64,000 nucleotides of DNA from Marivivens donghaensis (GTDB lineage: Bacteria; Pseudomonadota; Alphaproteobacteria; Rhodobacterales; Rhodobacteraceae): assembly GCF_030410045.1 (NCBI RefSeq), contig NZ_JAUFRA010000001.1:186001-250000 (forward strand), written 5' to 3'. Under the pieces are notes generated by a model. It did no database searches and was not told the origin of the DNA. It saw only the letters and a program-made list of their open reading frames with translations. Every line of letters starts with the position of its first letter. Within the stretch, counting starts at the first letter, position 1. The translations under genes and the position numbers were made by a program. Below, piece by piece: positions 1-7,716 of this stretch.

Positions 1-285
1 GCGTTGATCGACGGCAATAAGATTCCCCAAAATATCCAGATTCCAGCCGAAGCTATCGTGAAGGGAGATGCCCGTTCCGTCTCGATCGCTGCCGCCTCAA
101 TTGCGGCAAAAATGTGTCGAGACCAAATTATGGTGGACTTAGCGCAACAGTTTCCGGGCTACGGATGGGAGCGAAATGCGGGCTATGGGACGAAAGAACA
201 CCTCGAAGCACTCGTAAAAAAAGGGGTTACACCACATCATAGGCGATCGTTTAAACCCGTGCACAACATCTTGTATCAAGAATAA
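1..285 (+). CDS. rnhB: Ribonuclease HII, C-terminal part (cut by window edge)
   Basis: RNase HII cleaves the RNA strand of RNA-DNA hybrids and single ribonucleotides left in DNA. Only the last 94 codons are present and the reading frame is open at base 1, so the start lies outside the window. Visible family hallmarks are LIDGN at the beginning, the segment VKGDARSVSIAAASIAAK, and the C-terminal YGWERNAGYGT and HHRRSFKPV stretches. It ends 106 bp before the ccrM-like methyltransferase on the same strand, a neighbourhood I recall from other alphaproteobacteria. The fragment shows no frameshift or stop. Family assignment is secure; nothing can be said about the N-terminal catalytic residues. Confidence 0.95.
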   Translation, partial: ALIDGNKIPQNIQIPAEAIVKGDARSVSIAAASIAAKMCRDQIMVDLAQQFPGYGWERNAGYGTKEHLEALVKKGVTPHHRRSFKPVHNILYQE

Positions 286-298
286 AACTTAAAGGCTT

Positions 299-344
299 GA
301 TTCAAAAAACTTTTTGACACCGCCCCCCCTCTGACTCATCTTAA
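299..344 (+). promoter_or_regulatory. Candidate methylation-controlled ccrM promoter with two GANTC sites
   Basis: A TTGACA hexamer lies at 314-319 and a weak TCTTAA-like -10 at 339-344. Two GANTC sites flank it: GATTC at 299-303, just upstream of the -35, and GACTC at 333-337, just before the proposed -10. GANTC is the sequence CcrM enzymes methylate, and in Caulobacter the ccrM promoter region carries such sites and is tuned by methylation. The sites are seen directly; the promoter assignment is inference. Confidence 0.45.
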
Positions 345-391
345 GGCCAACCATAGAGCGGAAAAATCCGCCGGTTATACGAGGCAGTAAA

Positions 392-1495
392 ATGATCAGA
401 GCAGAAGAGAAGGGCGCGGCAGCGCTCCCTCTGAATAGTATTCTTGCGGGCGATTGCATTGAAATAATGAACTCGCTTCCCGCAAACAGCGTGGACCTCA
501 TTTTTGCGGACCCGCCCTACAATCTCCAACTTCGTGGCGATCTTCATCGCCCCGATAACTCCAAAGTCGATGCCGTTGATGATCACTGGGACCAGTTTTC
601 GTCCTTCGCGGCCTATGACCAGTTCACACGTGATTGGTTGGCAGCGGCGCGCCGTTTGCTGAAGCCGAACGGTGCGATCTGGGTGATCGGCAGTTACCAT
701 AACGTGTTCCGGATGGGTGCCGAACTTCAGAACCAAGGGTTCTGGATTTTGAATGATGTGGTTTGGCGCAAGTCGAACCCCATGCCCAACTTCCGCGGCA
801 AACGTCTGACCAACGCACATGAGACCCTGATTTGGGCATCCAAAGAAGAGGCCAGCAAATATACCTTCAACTACGAGGCCCTAAAGGCCTTGAATGAAGG
901 TGTGCAGATGCGCTCTGACTGGGTGCTTCCGATCTGCACGGGTCATGAGCGTCTCAAAGATGATGCAGGCGATAAGGCGCATCCGACACAGAAACCGGAA
1001 TCGCTCCTCCATCGTGTTCTGCTCGGCACGACAAACCCGGGGGATGTGATTCTGGACCCTTTCTTTGGCACAGGCACCACGGGTGCAGTTGCCAAGATGC
1101 TGGGTCGCGAATTTATCGGCATTGAGCGCGAAGAAGCGTACCGTTTGGTTGCGAAGAAACGCATCGAAGCCGTGCGCAAATTCGACAAAGAAGCGCTTGA
1201 GGTTTCGCAGTCCAAACGGGCCGAGCCGCGCGTTGCCTTCGGCGTTCTGGTTGAACGTGGTTTGCTGCGTCCAGGCGAAGAGCTGTTCAGCATCAACGGT
1301 CGTCACACGGCCAAGGTTCGTGCGGACGGGTCAATTGTCGGTCGGGACATGAAGGGGTCGATCCATCAGGTCGGTGCCCATCTCGAAGGCGCGCCGTCGT
1401 GCAATGGCTGGACCTACTGGCACTTTAAACGGGACGGTCAGACTGTTCCGATTGATCTCCTGCGCCAGCAGATCCGCTCGGAAATGTCAGCCTAA
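392..1495 (+). CDS. ccrM: CcrM-type adenine-N6 DNA methyltransferase (GANTC)
   Basis: This is the cell-cycle methyltransferase of alphaproteobacteria, which transfers a methyl group from S-adenosylmethionine to adenine in GANTC. The beta-class order is visible: the catalytic DPPY motif at residues 40-43 comes first and the SAM-binding FFGTGTTG motif follows at about 224-231. The roughly 100-residue C-terminal part (about 270-367, with GAHLEGAPSCNGWTYWHF) matches the extra domain typical of CcrM and absent from most restriction-type methylases. At 367 residues the length fits the family. The ATG at 392 is preceded by a weak GAGG. No restriction endonuclease gene is nearby, which supports an orphan regulatory enzyme. 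Its own upstream region carries two GANTC sites, suggesting autoregulation, and a strong terminator follows at 1556. The target specificity is inferred from the family. Confidence 0.93.
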   Translation: MIRAEEKGAAALPLNSILAGDCIEIMNSLPANSVDLIFADPPYNLQLRGDLHRPDNSKVDAVDDHWDQFSSFAAYDQFTRDWLAAARRLLKPNGAIWVIGSYHNVFRMGAELQNQGFWILNDVVWRKSNPMPNFRGKRLTNAHETLIWASKEEASKYTFNYEALKALNEGVQMRSDWVLPICTGHERLKDDAGDKAHPTQKPESLLHRVLLGTTNPGDVILDPFFGTGTTGAVAKMLGREFIGIEREEAYRLVAKKRIEAVRKFDKEALEVSQSKRAEPRVAFGVLVERGLLRPGEELFSINGRHTAKVRADGSIVGRDMKGSIHQVGAHLEGAPSCNGWTYWHFKRDGQTVPIDLLRQQIRSEMSA

Positions 1496-1555
1496 GCTGA
1501 TCAAGAGTTACCGCCAGAGCCACCAGCCCTGCTCGGCTGTTGTAGGCTCATACCT

Positions 1556-1583
1556 CCCCGCCGTTTGTTCGGCGGGGCTTTTT
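1556..1583 (+). terminator. Rho-independent terminator of ccrM
   Basis: Perfect 8-bp stem CCCCGCCG / CGGCGGGG at 1556-1563 and 1570-1577 with a 6-nt loop, followed by a run of T at 1579-1583. It lies between ccrM and the convergent alkB-like gene. Confidence 0.85.
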
Positions 1584-1584
1584 G

Positions 1585-2661
1585 CTATCGAGGCATTGGA
1601 TTGCTGGCAGTTTTATAGGCTGACCAATCGGTTATGTCGGGGTAGTACTGCCGACGCCAAGCGCGAACCTTGGGATTCATCCAGCGCCGCCAAACTGGGG
1701 GCACTAAGGCAGCCATTGCCATTAGCGGATATCCGAACGGCAACTGTGGCGCTTCGTTCTCATCATAGGTTTGCAAGAGTGGGAACCGTCGGTCGGGTTT
1801 ATAGTGGTGATCCGAATGGCGCTGAAGGTTGATCAGCAGCCAGTTCGTGCCCGTATGAGACGCATTCCACGAATGATGTGGTTTGACATGTTCGTATTTC
1901 CCATCACCCAAATGTCTACGCGTTAGTCCGTAATGTTCAACATAATTGGTCAGTTCGAGGGCAAGGACGGCCATGAAGGCTTGGACAACAAAGAGGCCAA
2001 GGCCAGCGATCCCGCCAATCGCAAACGAAATCGAAAGCATGATCAACTGCAGGGCGGCATAGCGCCAAAACGGATTGCTCCGATGCCACCACGCGAGGTT
2101 CCGACGGGCAAGCATTTTGCGTTCCGCGTCAAACGCTGAGGGCGGACATGTCACGAGAACTCGGGCGAAATAACGGTGGAACCCTTCGTTGTAGCGAGCC
2201 GTCACCGCATCCTTCGGCGTGCCGACGTAGATATGGTGAACCAGCAAGTGTTCGGTTCGGAAATGCGAATAGAGAACCATGGACAGAAGAATGTCTCCAA
2301 GCCACCGTTCGAACGTGTTTTTCTGGTGCAGTAACTCATGCGCGTACACGATCCCAATCGTGCCCGACAGAATACCAACATCGAGCATCACTGCGATTTT
2401 TTCGCCGAAGCGCAGATGGGTTGTCGAGGTGACGTAAGCCAGAAGGCCGAAAATCATCACGAACTGCACTGGCGGCCAAATCATGGTGATCAGCCGATAC
2501 CAAAACAGGTCTTTCGTTGGGGTTTCGGTGTCGGGGTTTTCTTCGTTTAGACCAGCGACGGCATCGACGATGGTAAAGATATGCCAAGCGAGTAGCGGCG
2601 TCAGTGCCAAGGTCCAACCGCCATAAATTGCACCAATAACAGGCAGCGGGACGAGAGCCAT
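1585..2661 (-). CDS. alkB: AlkB-type alkane 1-monooxygenase (membrane di-iron hydroxylase)
   Basis: Integral-membrane non-heme di-iron enzyme that hydroxylates the terminal carbon of medium-chain alkanes with electrons from rubredoxin. The histidine clusters are all present: HELLHQ at about 108-113, EHLLVHH at 137-143, NYVEHYG at 239-245 and LQRHSDHH at 279-286, set between several hydrophobic membrane spans. Counted from the ATG at 2661 the protein has 358 residues, a little short. An upstream in-frame ATG at 2718 has a good GAGGA ribosome binding site and would add MTPAQSV, then a TGA at 2695-2697, then SFTKALPFWLS, which reads like the natural N-terminus. The gene therefore seems to carry a nonsense codon at position 8, and the internal ATG may rescue translation. 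No rubredoxin gene lies in the window. Substrate range is unknown. Confidence 0.85.
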   Translation of the reverse strand: MALVPLPVIGAIYGGWTLALTPLLAWHIFTIVDAVAGLNEENPDTETPTKDLFWYRLITMIWPPVQFVMIFGLLAYVTSTTHLRFGEKIAVMLDVGILSGTIGIVYAHELLHQKNTFERWLGDILLSMVLYSHFRTEHLLVHHIYVGTPKDAVTARYNEGFHRYFARVLVTCPPSAFDAERKMLARRNLAWWHRSNPFWRYAALQLIMLSISFAIGGIAGLGLFVVQAFMAVLALELTNYVEHYGLTRRHLGDGKYEHVKPHHSWNASHTGTNWLLINLQRHSDHHYKPDRRFPLLQTYDENEAPQLPFGYPLMAMAALVPPVWRRWMNPKVRAWRRQYYPDITDWSAYKTASNPMPR

Positions 2662-2694
2662 TGAAAGCCAAAACGGCAGAGCTTTTGTGAATGA

Positions 2695-2718
2695 TCAAAC
2701 CGATTGTGCGGGCGTCAT
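2695..2718 (-). other. Probable original alkB start with in-frame TGA at codon 8
   Basis: Reading leftwards from 2718 the codons are ATG ACG CCC GCA CAA TCG GTT TGA, in frame with the AlkB reading frame that continues at 2694. GAGGA sits eight or nine bases before this ATG, whereas the ATG at 2661 has no clear ribosome binding site. The peptide after the TGA continues smoothly into the first membrane span. A change from CGA or TGG to TGA is the simplest explanation; a sequencing error cannot be excluded. Confidence 0.55.
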
Positions 2719-2769
2719 GTGATCGATCCTCTACCTTTGGCTGAATGTTACGCCTATCGGTTTAGGGTT

Positions 2770-3816
2770 TCAATCAGTGCCGAAAGCACCCACTGCGAGG
2801 TCGTAAACCTTACGCATGACAGTTGGCAGCGCACTTGGGTCCAATGTCATGAATACCCCATTCTTTGCCTCGGCCTCGGCAGGAACACGCGCGATTTCGA
2901 TTCTGAGGCGCAGATGGAAATGGGTGAACGTATGCAGCGCTTCGACATTGAGTGTTTGCCAATCAGCTTCCATGGGAGGCGCCGCTTTTGGCGCATCGTT
3001 CCAGTCCGATCCGGGCCAGCCGAGCATCCCGCCCAAAAGCCCTTTGTCTGGCCGTGTCTCCAAAAGGAACGTGCCGTCAGGTTTACGGGCAACATAAGCA
3101 ATGCCAAATCGGACCGGTTTCGGCTGTTTAGGAGTCTTTTTTGGCAGTTCTGCTGCAGTCCCTTCGACGTGAGCCTGACACGGATCGCGCCACGGACAGA
3201 TCCTGCAGGCTGGGCTTTTTGGTGTGCAAATGGTTGCGCCGAGGTCCATGACGGCCTGAGCGTAGTCTCCTGCGCGATCCTTTGGTGTCAGGTCACGTGC
3301 GAGTTCCGTAAGTTCAGGTTTAGCAGAAGGTAGCGGGGTGTGGACGTTATAGAGCCGAGACATCACACGTTCGACGTTGCCATCCACGACGACCTCAGAC
3401 CTGTTGAACGCAATCGAAGAAATTGCACCTGCGGTGTATGGGCCAATGCCAGGGAGGGTCAGCAGACCCTCGCGCGTGTCAGGGAACGTTCCTCCATGAT
3501 CCGACACCACCGCGCGGGCGCATTTCAGCAAATTCCGTGCGCGGGCGTAGTAGCCGAGACCTGCCCATTCAGCCATTACATCGGCGTCGGCGGCATTGGC
3601 CAAATCAACAACCGTAGGCCAGCGTTCAGTGAAGCGGCGGAAGTAGTCTTTGACGGCCGCAACTGTCGTTTGTTGCAGCATCACCTCTGACAGCCACACA
3701 CGATAGGGATCAGGCATAACGCCCGCCTTGCGGTCCGCGGGCGATGTGCGCCATGGCATGACGCGGGCATGTTGGTCATACCAATCCAAAAGCATATCAC
3801 TTAGGCCGTCACGCAA
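2770..3816 (-). CDS. mutY: A/G-specific adenine DNA glycosylase MutY
   Basis: Removes adenine mispaired with 8-oxoguanine, the last guard of the GO repair system. Visible are the catalytic glutamate in SEVMLQQT (E44), the helix-hairpin-helix LPGIGPYTAG at 121-130, the catalytic aspartate in VVDGNV (D145) and a 4Fe-4S cluster with cysteines 197, 204, 207 and 213 in the spacing C-x6-C-x2-C-x5-C. A Nudix-like C-terminal domain for 8-oxoG recognition follows from about 225. The 348-residue length fits. The start is a TTG at 3816 backed by AGGAG eight bases upstream. The gene is divergent from the DUF721 gene with only 67 bp between them, so their promoters are shared or overlapping. Confidence 0.95.
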   Translation of the reverse strand: MRDGLSDMLLDWYDQHARVMPWRTSPADRKAGVMPDPYRVWLSEVMLQQTTVAAVKDYFRRFTERWPTVVDLANAADADVMAEWAGLGYYARARNLLKCARAVVSDHGGTFPDTREGLLTLPGIGPYTAGAISSIAFNRSEVVVDGNVERVMSRLYNVHTPLPSAKPELTELARDLTPKDRAGDYAQAVMDLGATICTPKSPACRICPWRDPCQAHVEGTAAELPKKTPKQPKPVRFGIAYVARKPDGTFLLETRPDKGLLGGMLGWPGSDWNDAPKAAPPMEADWQTLNVEALHTFTHFHLRLRIEIARVPAEAEAKNGVFMTLDPSALPTVMRKVYDLAVGAFGTD

Positions 3817-3883
3817 TCTTTAGCTCCTGTAACAGTGGTTTCGCTGGCAACTGCCGCCTCGGTCGGTAACATAGGTCACTAAG

Positions 3884-4396
3884 ATGAAACAGCCACGCTC
3901 CAATGGAACCACTCGCGGTTTTTCCCGCGCTGTAAGCCTGATGCAGACCCGCATCCGTGAGGCGAGCGAATCGCGTGGCTTTGCCGTTTCGCGTCTTTTG
4001 ACCCATTGGGAAGAGATCGTGGGGCAACAGACAGCGTCGATGGCGCGACCTGTAAACGTGTCTTACGGGCGGAACGGTATGGGCGCGACGCTCACGCTTT
4101 TGACCACGGGATCGATGGCGCCGATCCTTGAGATGCAGAAAGAACAAATCCTGCAAAAAGTGAACGGATGCTATGGCTACCGTGCCATTGCGCGAGTGAA
4201 AGTCACGCAGACCGCACCAACAGGATTTAGCGATGGGCAGGTGGCATTTAGTCATGCACCCAAAGCCGAGAAACCCGCACCCGCGCCTGAAGTGGTCGAA
4301 CAGGCCCGCGATATCGGGCAGGGTGTCGGTGACGATGGATTGCGCCAAGCGTTAGAGCTTTTGGCGACCAATGTGTTAAGCAAACGGAAAACCTGA
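3884..4396 (+). CDS. DUF721 / DciA-like protein
   Basis: A 170-residue protein of the DUF721 family, to which the replicative-helicase operator DciA belongs. The N-terminal half (about residues 10-110) holds the family core, including LLTHWEEIVG and a strand-rich segment around TLTLLTTGSMAPILEM. A proline- and charge-rich linker (KAEKPAPAPEV) and a short helical tail follow. DciA proteins help load DnaB-type helicase, but many alphaproteobacterial DUF721 proteins have not been tested, so that role is by family only. The gene lies 11 bp before the dsbA-like gene and is probably cotranscribed with it; mutY is divergent. Confidence 0.8.
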   Translation: MKQPRSNGTTRGFSRAVSLMQTRIREASESRGFAVSRLLTHWEEIVGQQTASMARPVNVSYGRNGMGATLTLLTTGSMAPILEMQKEQILQKVNGCYGYRAIARVKVTQTAPTGFSDGQVAFSHAPKAEKPAPAPEVVEQARDIGQGVGDDGLRQALELLATNVLSKRKT

Positions 4397-4407
4397 CAGA
4401 GGCAGTA

Positions 4408-5040
4408 ATGAAACGACGTCTTTTCCTCACCACCGCCGGTGCAGCCATGATGGCTGGCGGTATGACCTTCCCTGCATTTGCCCAAGAGGCAGAGGCCGCC
4501 GCTGGTATTCCTGATATGGTGTTAGGCAATCCGGATGCGCCAGTTGAGATCGTAGAATATGCGTCCTTCACCTGCCCGCATTGTGCGAACTTCCACGCCA
4601 ACCAGTTCCAGCAGATCAAAGCAAACTACATCGATACTGGCAAAGTGCGCTTTGTCTTCCGTGAGGTCTTTTTCGACCGCTACGGCCTATGGGGTTCGAT
4701 GATTGCGCGCTGTGGTGGCGAAATGCGCTTCCACGGGATCGTGTCGATGATGTTCGAACGCCAACGTGATTGGGCACAGGGCGAACCAGCGCAGATCGCT
4801 GCAAACCTACGCAATATTGGTAAGGTCGCAGGCCTTTATGATACGACGCTGGATGCTTGTATGCAGGATGCCGATACCGCGCAGGCTTTGGTCGCTTGGT
4901 ACGAAGAGAACCGCGTTCGTGACAACATCGAAGGCACGCCGTCGTTCCTGATCCAAGGTCAGAAGTATTCGAACATGAGCTATGAAGAGTTTGCAGCAAT
5001 CCTCGACGAAAAGCTGACTGAGGCTGGCTATACAGAATAA
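4408..5040 (+). CDS. DsbA-family periplasmic thiol-disulfide oxidoreductase
   Basis: A 210-residue exported thioredoxin-fold protein that makes or shuffles disulfide bonds in the periplasm. The N-terminus begins MKRRLFLTTAGAAMMAGG, with a basic n-region and a cleavage site near AFAQEA; the double arginine and LF pattern leaves Tat export open. The active site is CPHC at residues 56-59 in YASFTCPHC, and the cis-proline loop is seen as EGTPSF near residue 185. An inserted helical domain between them is typical of the DsbA/DsbG/thioredoxin_4 group. It follows the DUF721 gene by 11 bp and ends at a terminator. No DsbB partner is in the window, so whether it oxidises or isomerises cannot be told. 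Confidence 0.88.
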   Translation: MKRRLFLTTAGAAMMAGGMTFPAFAQEAEAAAGIPDMVLGNPDAPVEIVEYASFTCPHCANFHANQFQQIKANYIDTGKVRFVFREVFFDRYGLWGSMIARCGGEMRFHGIVSMMFERQRDWAQGEPAQIAANLRNIGKVAGLYDTTLDACMQDADTAQALVAWYEENRVRDNIEGTPSFLIQGQKYSNMSYEEFAAILDEKLTEAGYTE

Positions 5041-5063
5041 ATCTGGAACATGGTTTCAGTCCA

Positions 5064-5094
5064 AAGGGCGGCCAGTGGCTGCCCTTCATTTTTT
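5064..5094 (+). terminator. Terminator after dsbA-like gene
   Basis: Stem AAGGGC / GCCCTT at 5064-5069 and 5081-5086, extended by a G-T pair and GCC/GGC around an AGT loop, followed by a T-rich tract. It overlaps the convergent lpxK 3' end at 5086 and may act on both strands. Confidence 0.75.
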
Positions 5095-6063
5095 GGTGAT
5101 GCCGATCGCGGATAGGGCGCTGTCGATTGGTCCCCAATCCTCTAGCTCTAGCCGAACTGGAACTGTCAGCACTTTTGAGCGGAACGAGTCTGGCAGACGA
5201 ACCGCGTCTTTTTCGGTCGTGACCAACTGTGCTCCACGCAACTGCGCCTCTGCCTCTAAGCGGAGCATGAGGGCAGGTGTCAGCGGTTGGTGGTCTTGCA
5301 GGGGTTCACCGTGAATGACATTCGCACCTAGTTCGCGGAGGGTGGCAAAGAACTTGTCTGGATTGCCGATCCCTGCGAAAGCGAGAACAGGCATTCCTGC
5401 CCACGGCATTCCCGTCTGTAACGGTGCCAGTCGACCATTGACGAGCGGAACAGGTAGGTCGCCCAATGGCACACCGTTTGTTCCAATCGACAGGACGATT
5501 TGTGCGCGCTTTAGACCTGCATCAACCGTTTCACGTAAGGGACCAGCGGGCATGACGCGCCGATTGCCAAAGCCACGCGCCGCATCGACGACGACGATAC
5601 TGAGGTCTTTAGTGACCGACGGGTTCTGAAACCCATCGTCGAGCAAAATAACGTCCGCACCTGCAGCTTCTGCGGCCTTGACGCCCGCCGCGCGATCCTG
5701 TGCGACCCATGTGGGGGTAAATGCTGCGAGCAAAAGGGGTTCGTCACCTACATGCTCGGCGTTGTGATCTCGTTCTCGTACTTGGGTCGGGCCAATGGTT
5801 TTGCCGCCGTAGCCACGCGACACAACATGGGGGTAATAGCCGAGGGCAATAAGCCGTTGGACAAGTGCGATGGTCGTCGGTGTTTTTCCAGTCCCGCCAA
5901 CGTTGATGTTGCCGACACAGATCACGGGGACAGAGGCCCTATATCCCGACTTAGCCACACGACGCGCTGTGACAAACCCATAGAGCGCCCCAACAGGCGA
6001 CAGTATCCGCGCCATGAGCGCAGGTTTGTCAGCGGGGGTGAACCAATAGTTGGGCGCGCGCAT
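5086..6063 (-). CDS. lpxK: Tetraacyldisaccharide 4'-kinase
   Basis: Phosphorylates the 4' position of the lipid A precursor at the inner membrane. The diagnostic P-loop is in VGNINVGGTGKTP, with GGTGKT at about residues 56-61, followed by VVSRGYGG and the acidic LLDDGFQ segment. An N-terminal hydrophobic stretch (MARILSPVGALYGFVTARRV) anchors it to the membrane. The 325 residues match the family. The ATG at 6063 lies one base after the waaA stop and its ribosome binding site AAGGATAGG overlaps the end of waaA, so the two are translationally coupled. Gene order DUF4170-waaA-lpxK on one strand fits a lipid A/Kdo operon. Confidence 0.95.
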   Translation of the reverse strand: MRAPNYWFTPADKPALMARILSPVGALYGFVTARRVAKSGYRASVPVICVGNINVGGTGKTPTTIALVQRLIALGYYPHVVSRGYGGKTIGPTQVRERDHNAEHVGDEPLLLAAFTPTWVAQDRAAGVKAAEAAGADVILLDDGFQNPSVTKDLSIVVVDAARGFGNRRVMPAGPLRETVDAGLKRAQIVLSIGTNGVPLGDLPVPLVNGRLAPLQTGMPWAGMPVLAFAGIGNPDKFFATLRELGANVIHGEPLQDHQPLTPALMLRLEAEAQLRGAQLVTTEKDAVRLPDSFRSKVLTVPVRLELEDWGPIDSALSAIGITKK

Positions 6064-6064
6064 C

Positions 6065-7270
6065 CTATCCTTCGGCCTTGTCTAGGATTGTGCTAATCAG
6101 AGCGGCAATCCGGTTTGTTACCTCTGCTCCGCGCGATGTGACATCCCAAGCGGCATGGGCAATCTGCGCGGTAAGGTCAGGGGATAGCAGGTCTTCGATC
6201 GTTTTGGCCAGTGCTGCGCCGTTTGCAATTGGTGCCGCGCCACCCGCGTTGTCGAGCTGCATATAGAAGCGAGCATAGGGTGCCGTTGTAGGTCCGTGCA
6301 CAACAACAGAGCCAAGTGCCGCGGCCTCAAACGGATGGCGACTTCCTCTGGTCAACGTGCCGCCCATGTAAGTAATCGGCGAAATCCGATACCACATGCC
6401 TAATTCACCATCGAGATCGGCGACCAGCGCTCGGGTCGTCTCGGTCGGGTCGCCTTCAGACCGAAGAACGGTTTCAAATCCAGCATCGATGAGTTTCGCG
6501 GCGAGTTCGGGTGCCTGGCGCGTATCCTGAGGAACGACGATCAAAAGCAGCCGATGTGATCTGCGGCATGCGCTGCGGTGCGCCTCGATGATCAAATTTA
6601 TCTCAGCGGGAATCGCATTTGCGACGAGCCAGATCGGGCGCGTATCGATGGTTCTTGCGAAATCGGCACGTTCTGCATCGTTGCATGACAGAACGGGCGC
6701 TTGATCATCGAAATGTCCGATGACTTCGACGTGGTCTGAGGCGACACCCCAACGGCGAAACCGTTCGGCACTGGATTTATCAGCGGCGAGGACGTCGTCG
6801 AAAACCGAAAGAAGATAGCGACGCATCCCAAAGAACCACTTTCGTCCTTCAGGGATAAAGTCGTTTGCGTCCGCAGCGATCAGGTATTTCGGAAACGAAT
6901 ATCGGTCGGCTGCGGTTATGATCGCGGGATCAATTTGTCCCCCAATCCACACCAGTCCGATGGGTTTCCAGTGTTCAATGAACCGTGAAATATCACGCAG
7001 GTTTCGACCTGGTCCTTTTGATACCGTGATCATCCCGTCTGGAGAGGTGTCAGTGTCTAGCGACGATCCGGTCACGACAAATGCGACCTGTTCGAGGTCG
7101 TCCTGCATTTGTCGCATGACCCGTCGAATGTGATCTGCATCTGCCGTGTTTCGACAGTGCACCCAAATGACGGGCTGGGAAGGGGGGGTAGGTTCGTTTG
7201 CGCCTATGACCTCGCCTGACCCGCAGGTGCGGGCCAAGAGGTAGAGGTTTAGGAACAATGACGATGCCAT
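6065..7270 (-). CDS. waaA: Kdo transferase-like glycosyltransferase
   Basis: WaaA (KdtA) attaches Kdo from CMP-Kdo to lipid A. The C-terminal half carries the family's MGGT motif and the following HPFEAAALGSVVVHGP segment, where WaaA proteins bind the nucleotide sugar. The 401-residue length and position directly before lpxK support the call. The N-terminal half is diverged: where WaaA enzymes usually read FHAASVGE with the catalytic glutamate, this protein reads VIWVHCRNTADAD, so the usual glutamate is not visible. It may be a specialised or less active WaaA; a second copy elsewhere is possible. The ATG at 7270 follows the DUF4170 stop by 7 bp. Confidence 0.75.
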   Translation of the reverse strand: MASSLFLNLYLLARTCGSGEVIGANEPTPPSQPVIWVHCRNTADADHIRRVMRQMQDDLEQVAFVVTGSSLDTDTSPDGMITVSKGPGRNLRDISRFIEHWKPIGLVWIGGQIDPAIITAADRYSFPKYLIAADANDFIPEGRKWFFGMRRYLLSVFDDVLAADKSSAERFRRWGVASDHVEVIGHFDDQAPVLSCNDAERADFARTIDTRPIWLVANAIPAEINLIIEAHRSACRRSHRLLLIVVPQDTRQAPELAAKLIDAGFETVLRSEGDPTETTRALVADLDGELGMWYRISPITYMGGTLTRGSRHPFEAAALGSVVVHGPTTAPYARFYMQLDNAGGAAPIANGAALAKTIEDLLSPDLTAQIAHAAWDVTSRGAEVTNRIAALISTILDKAEG

Positions 7271-7277
7271 TTAGGGA

Positions 7278-7523
7278 TTACAGCCCCAGCTCTTCGGTCG
7301 GGGAAGCCGCAAGGCCTTCGTCCCGCAGCCTGTGAATGTGAGCGATGAAATAGCGTGTATGAGCGTCATCAACGGTGCGCTGGGCCGCCGCTTTCCATGC
7401 GTCATGGGCGGACTGATAGTCGGGGAACATGCCGACGATATCGATATTGTTGACGTCTTTGAAAGTCGTGGTGCTGGGATCAACAAGTTCGCCACCAAAG
7501 ACGAGATGCAGACGATTGGCCAT
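7278..7523 (-). CDS. DUF4170 small protein
   Basis: An 81-residue soluble protein of the DUF4170 family, function unknown. It reads MANRLHLVFGGELVDP at the start and has a central segment (MFPDYQSAHDAWKAAAQRTVDDAHTR, split here only by eye) in which the aromatic and charged positions are typical. No signal peptide or membrane span is seen. In Rhodobacterales this family sits at the head of the waaA-lpxK operon, as here, which suggests a link with lipopolysaccharide synthesis, but no biochemical role is known to me. The ATG at 7523 is the first gene of the operon; its promoter must lie in the 193 bp shared with the divergent phosphatase gene. Confidence 0.8.
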   Translation of the reverse strand: MANRLHLVFGGELVDPSTTTFKDVNNIDIVGMFPDYQSAHDAWKAAAQRTVDDAHTRYFIAHIHRLRDEGLAASPTEELGL

Positions 7524-7716
7524 GGGGAAACTCCGCTGTGTTGGATGTGCGCCACCCTAAGCATTGGAGGCAAAGGGTCAAGAGAACCACCGTCATGGTT
7601 TCGATACAGATGTGCCCTAACCTTATGCAACTCAAGGATTTGCTGCGGTGCAGAAATTTTTACTTGCCTTCTGGTCGTTGATGGCCAACCCTGTAGGTGA
7701 AGAAAAGAGGACCGTA

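Noticed and set aside
2695..2697. Selenocysteine at the alkB TGA
   Set aside because: Although selenium genes lie in the window, AlkB is not a known selenoprotein, no hairpin of the right kind directly follows the TGA, and no selA/selB is seen here.
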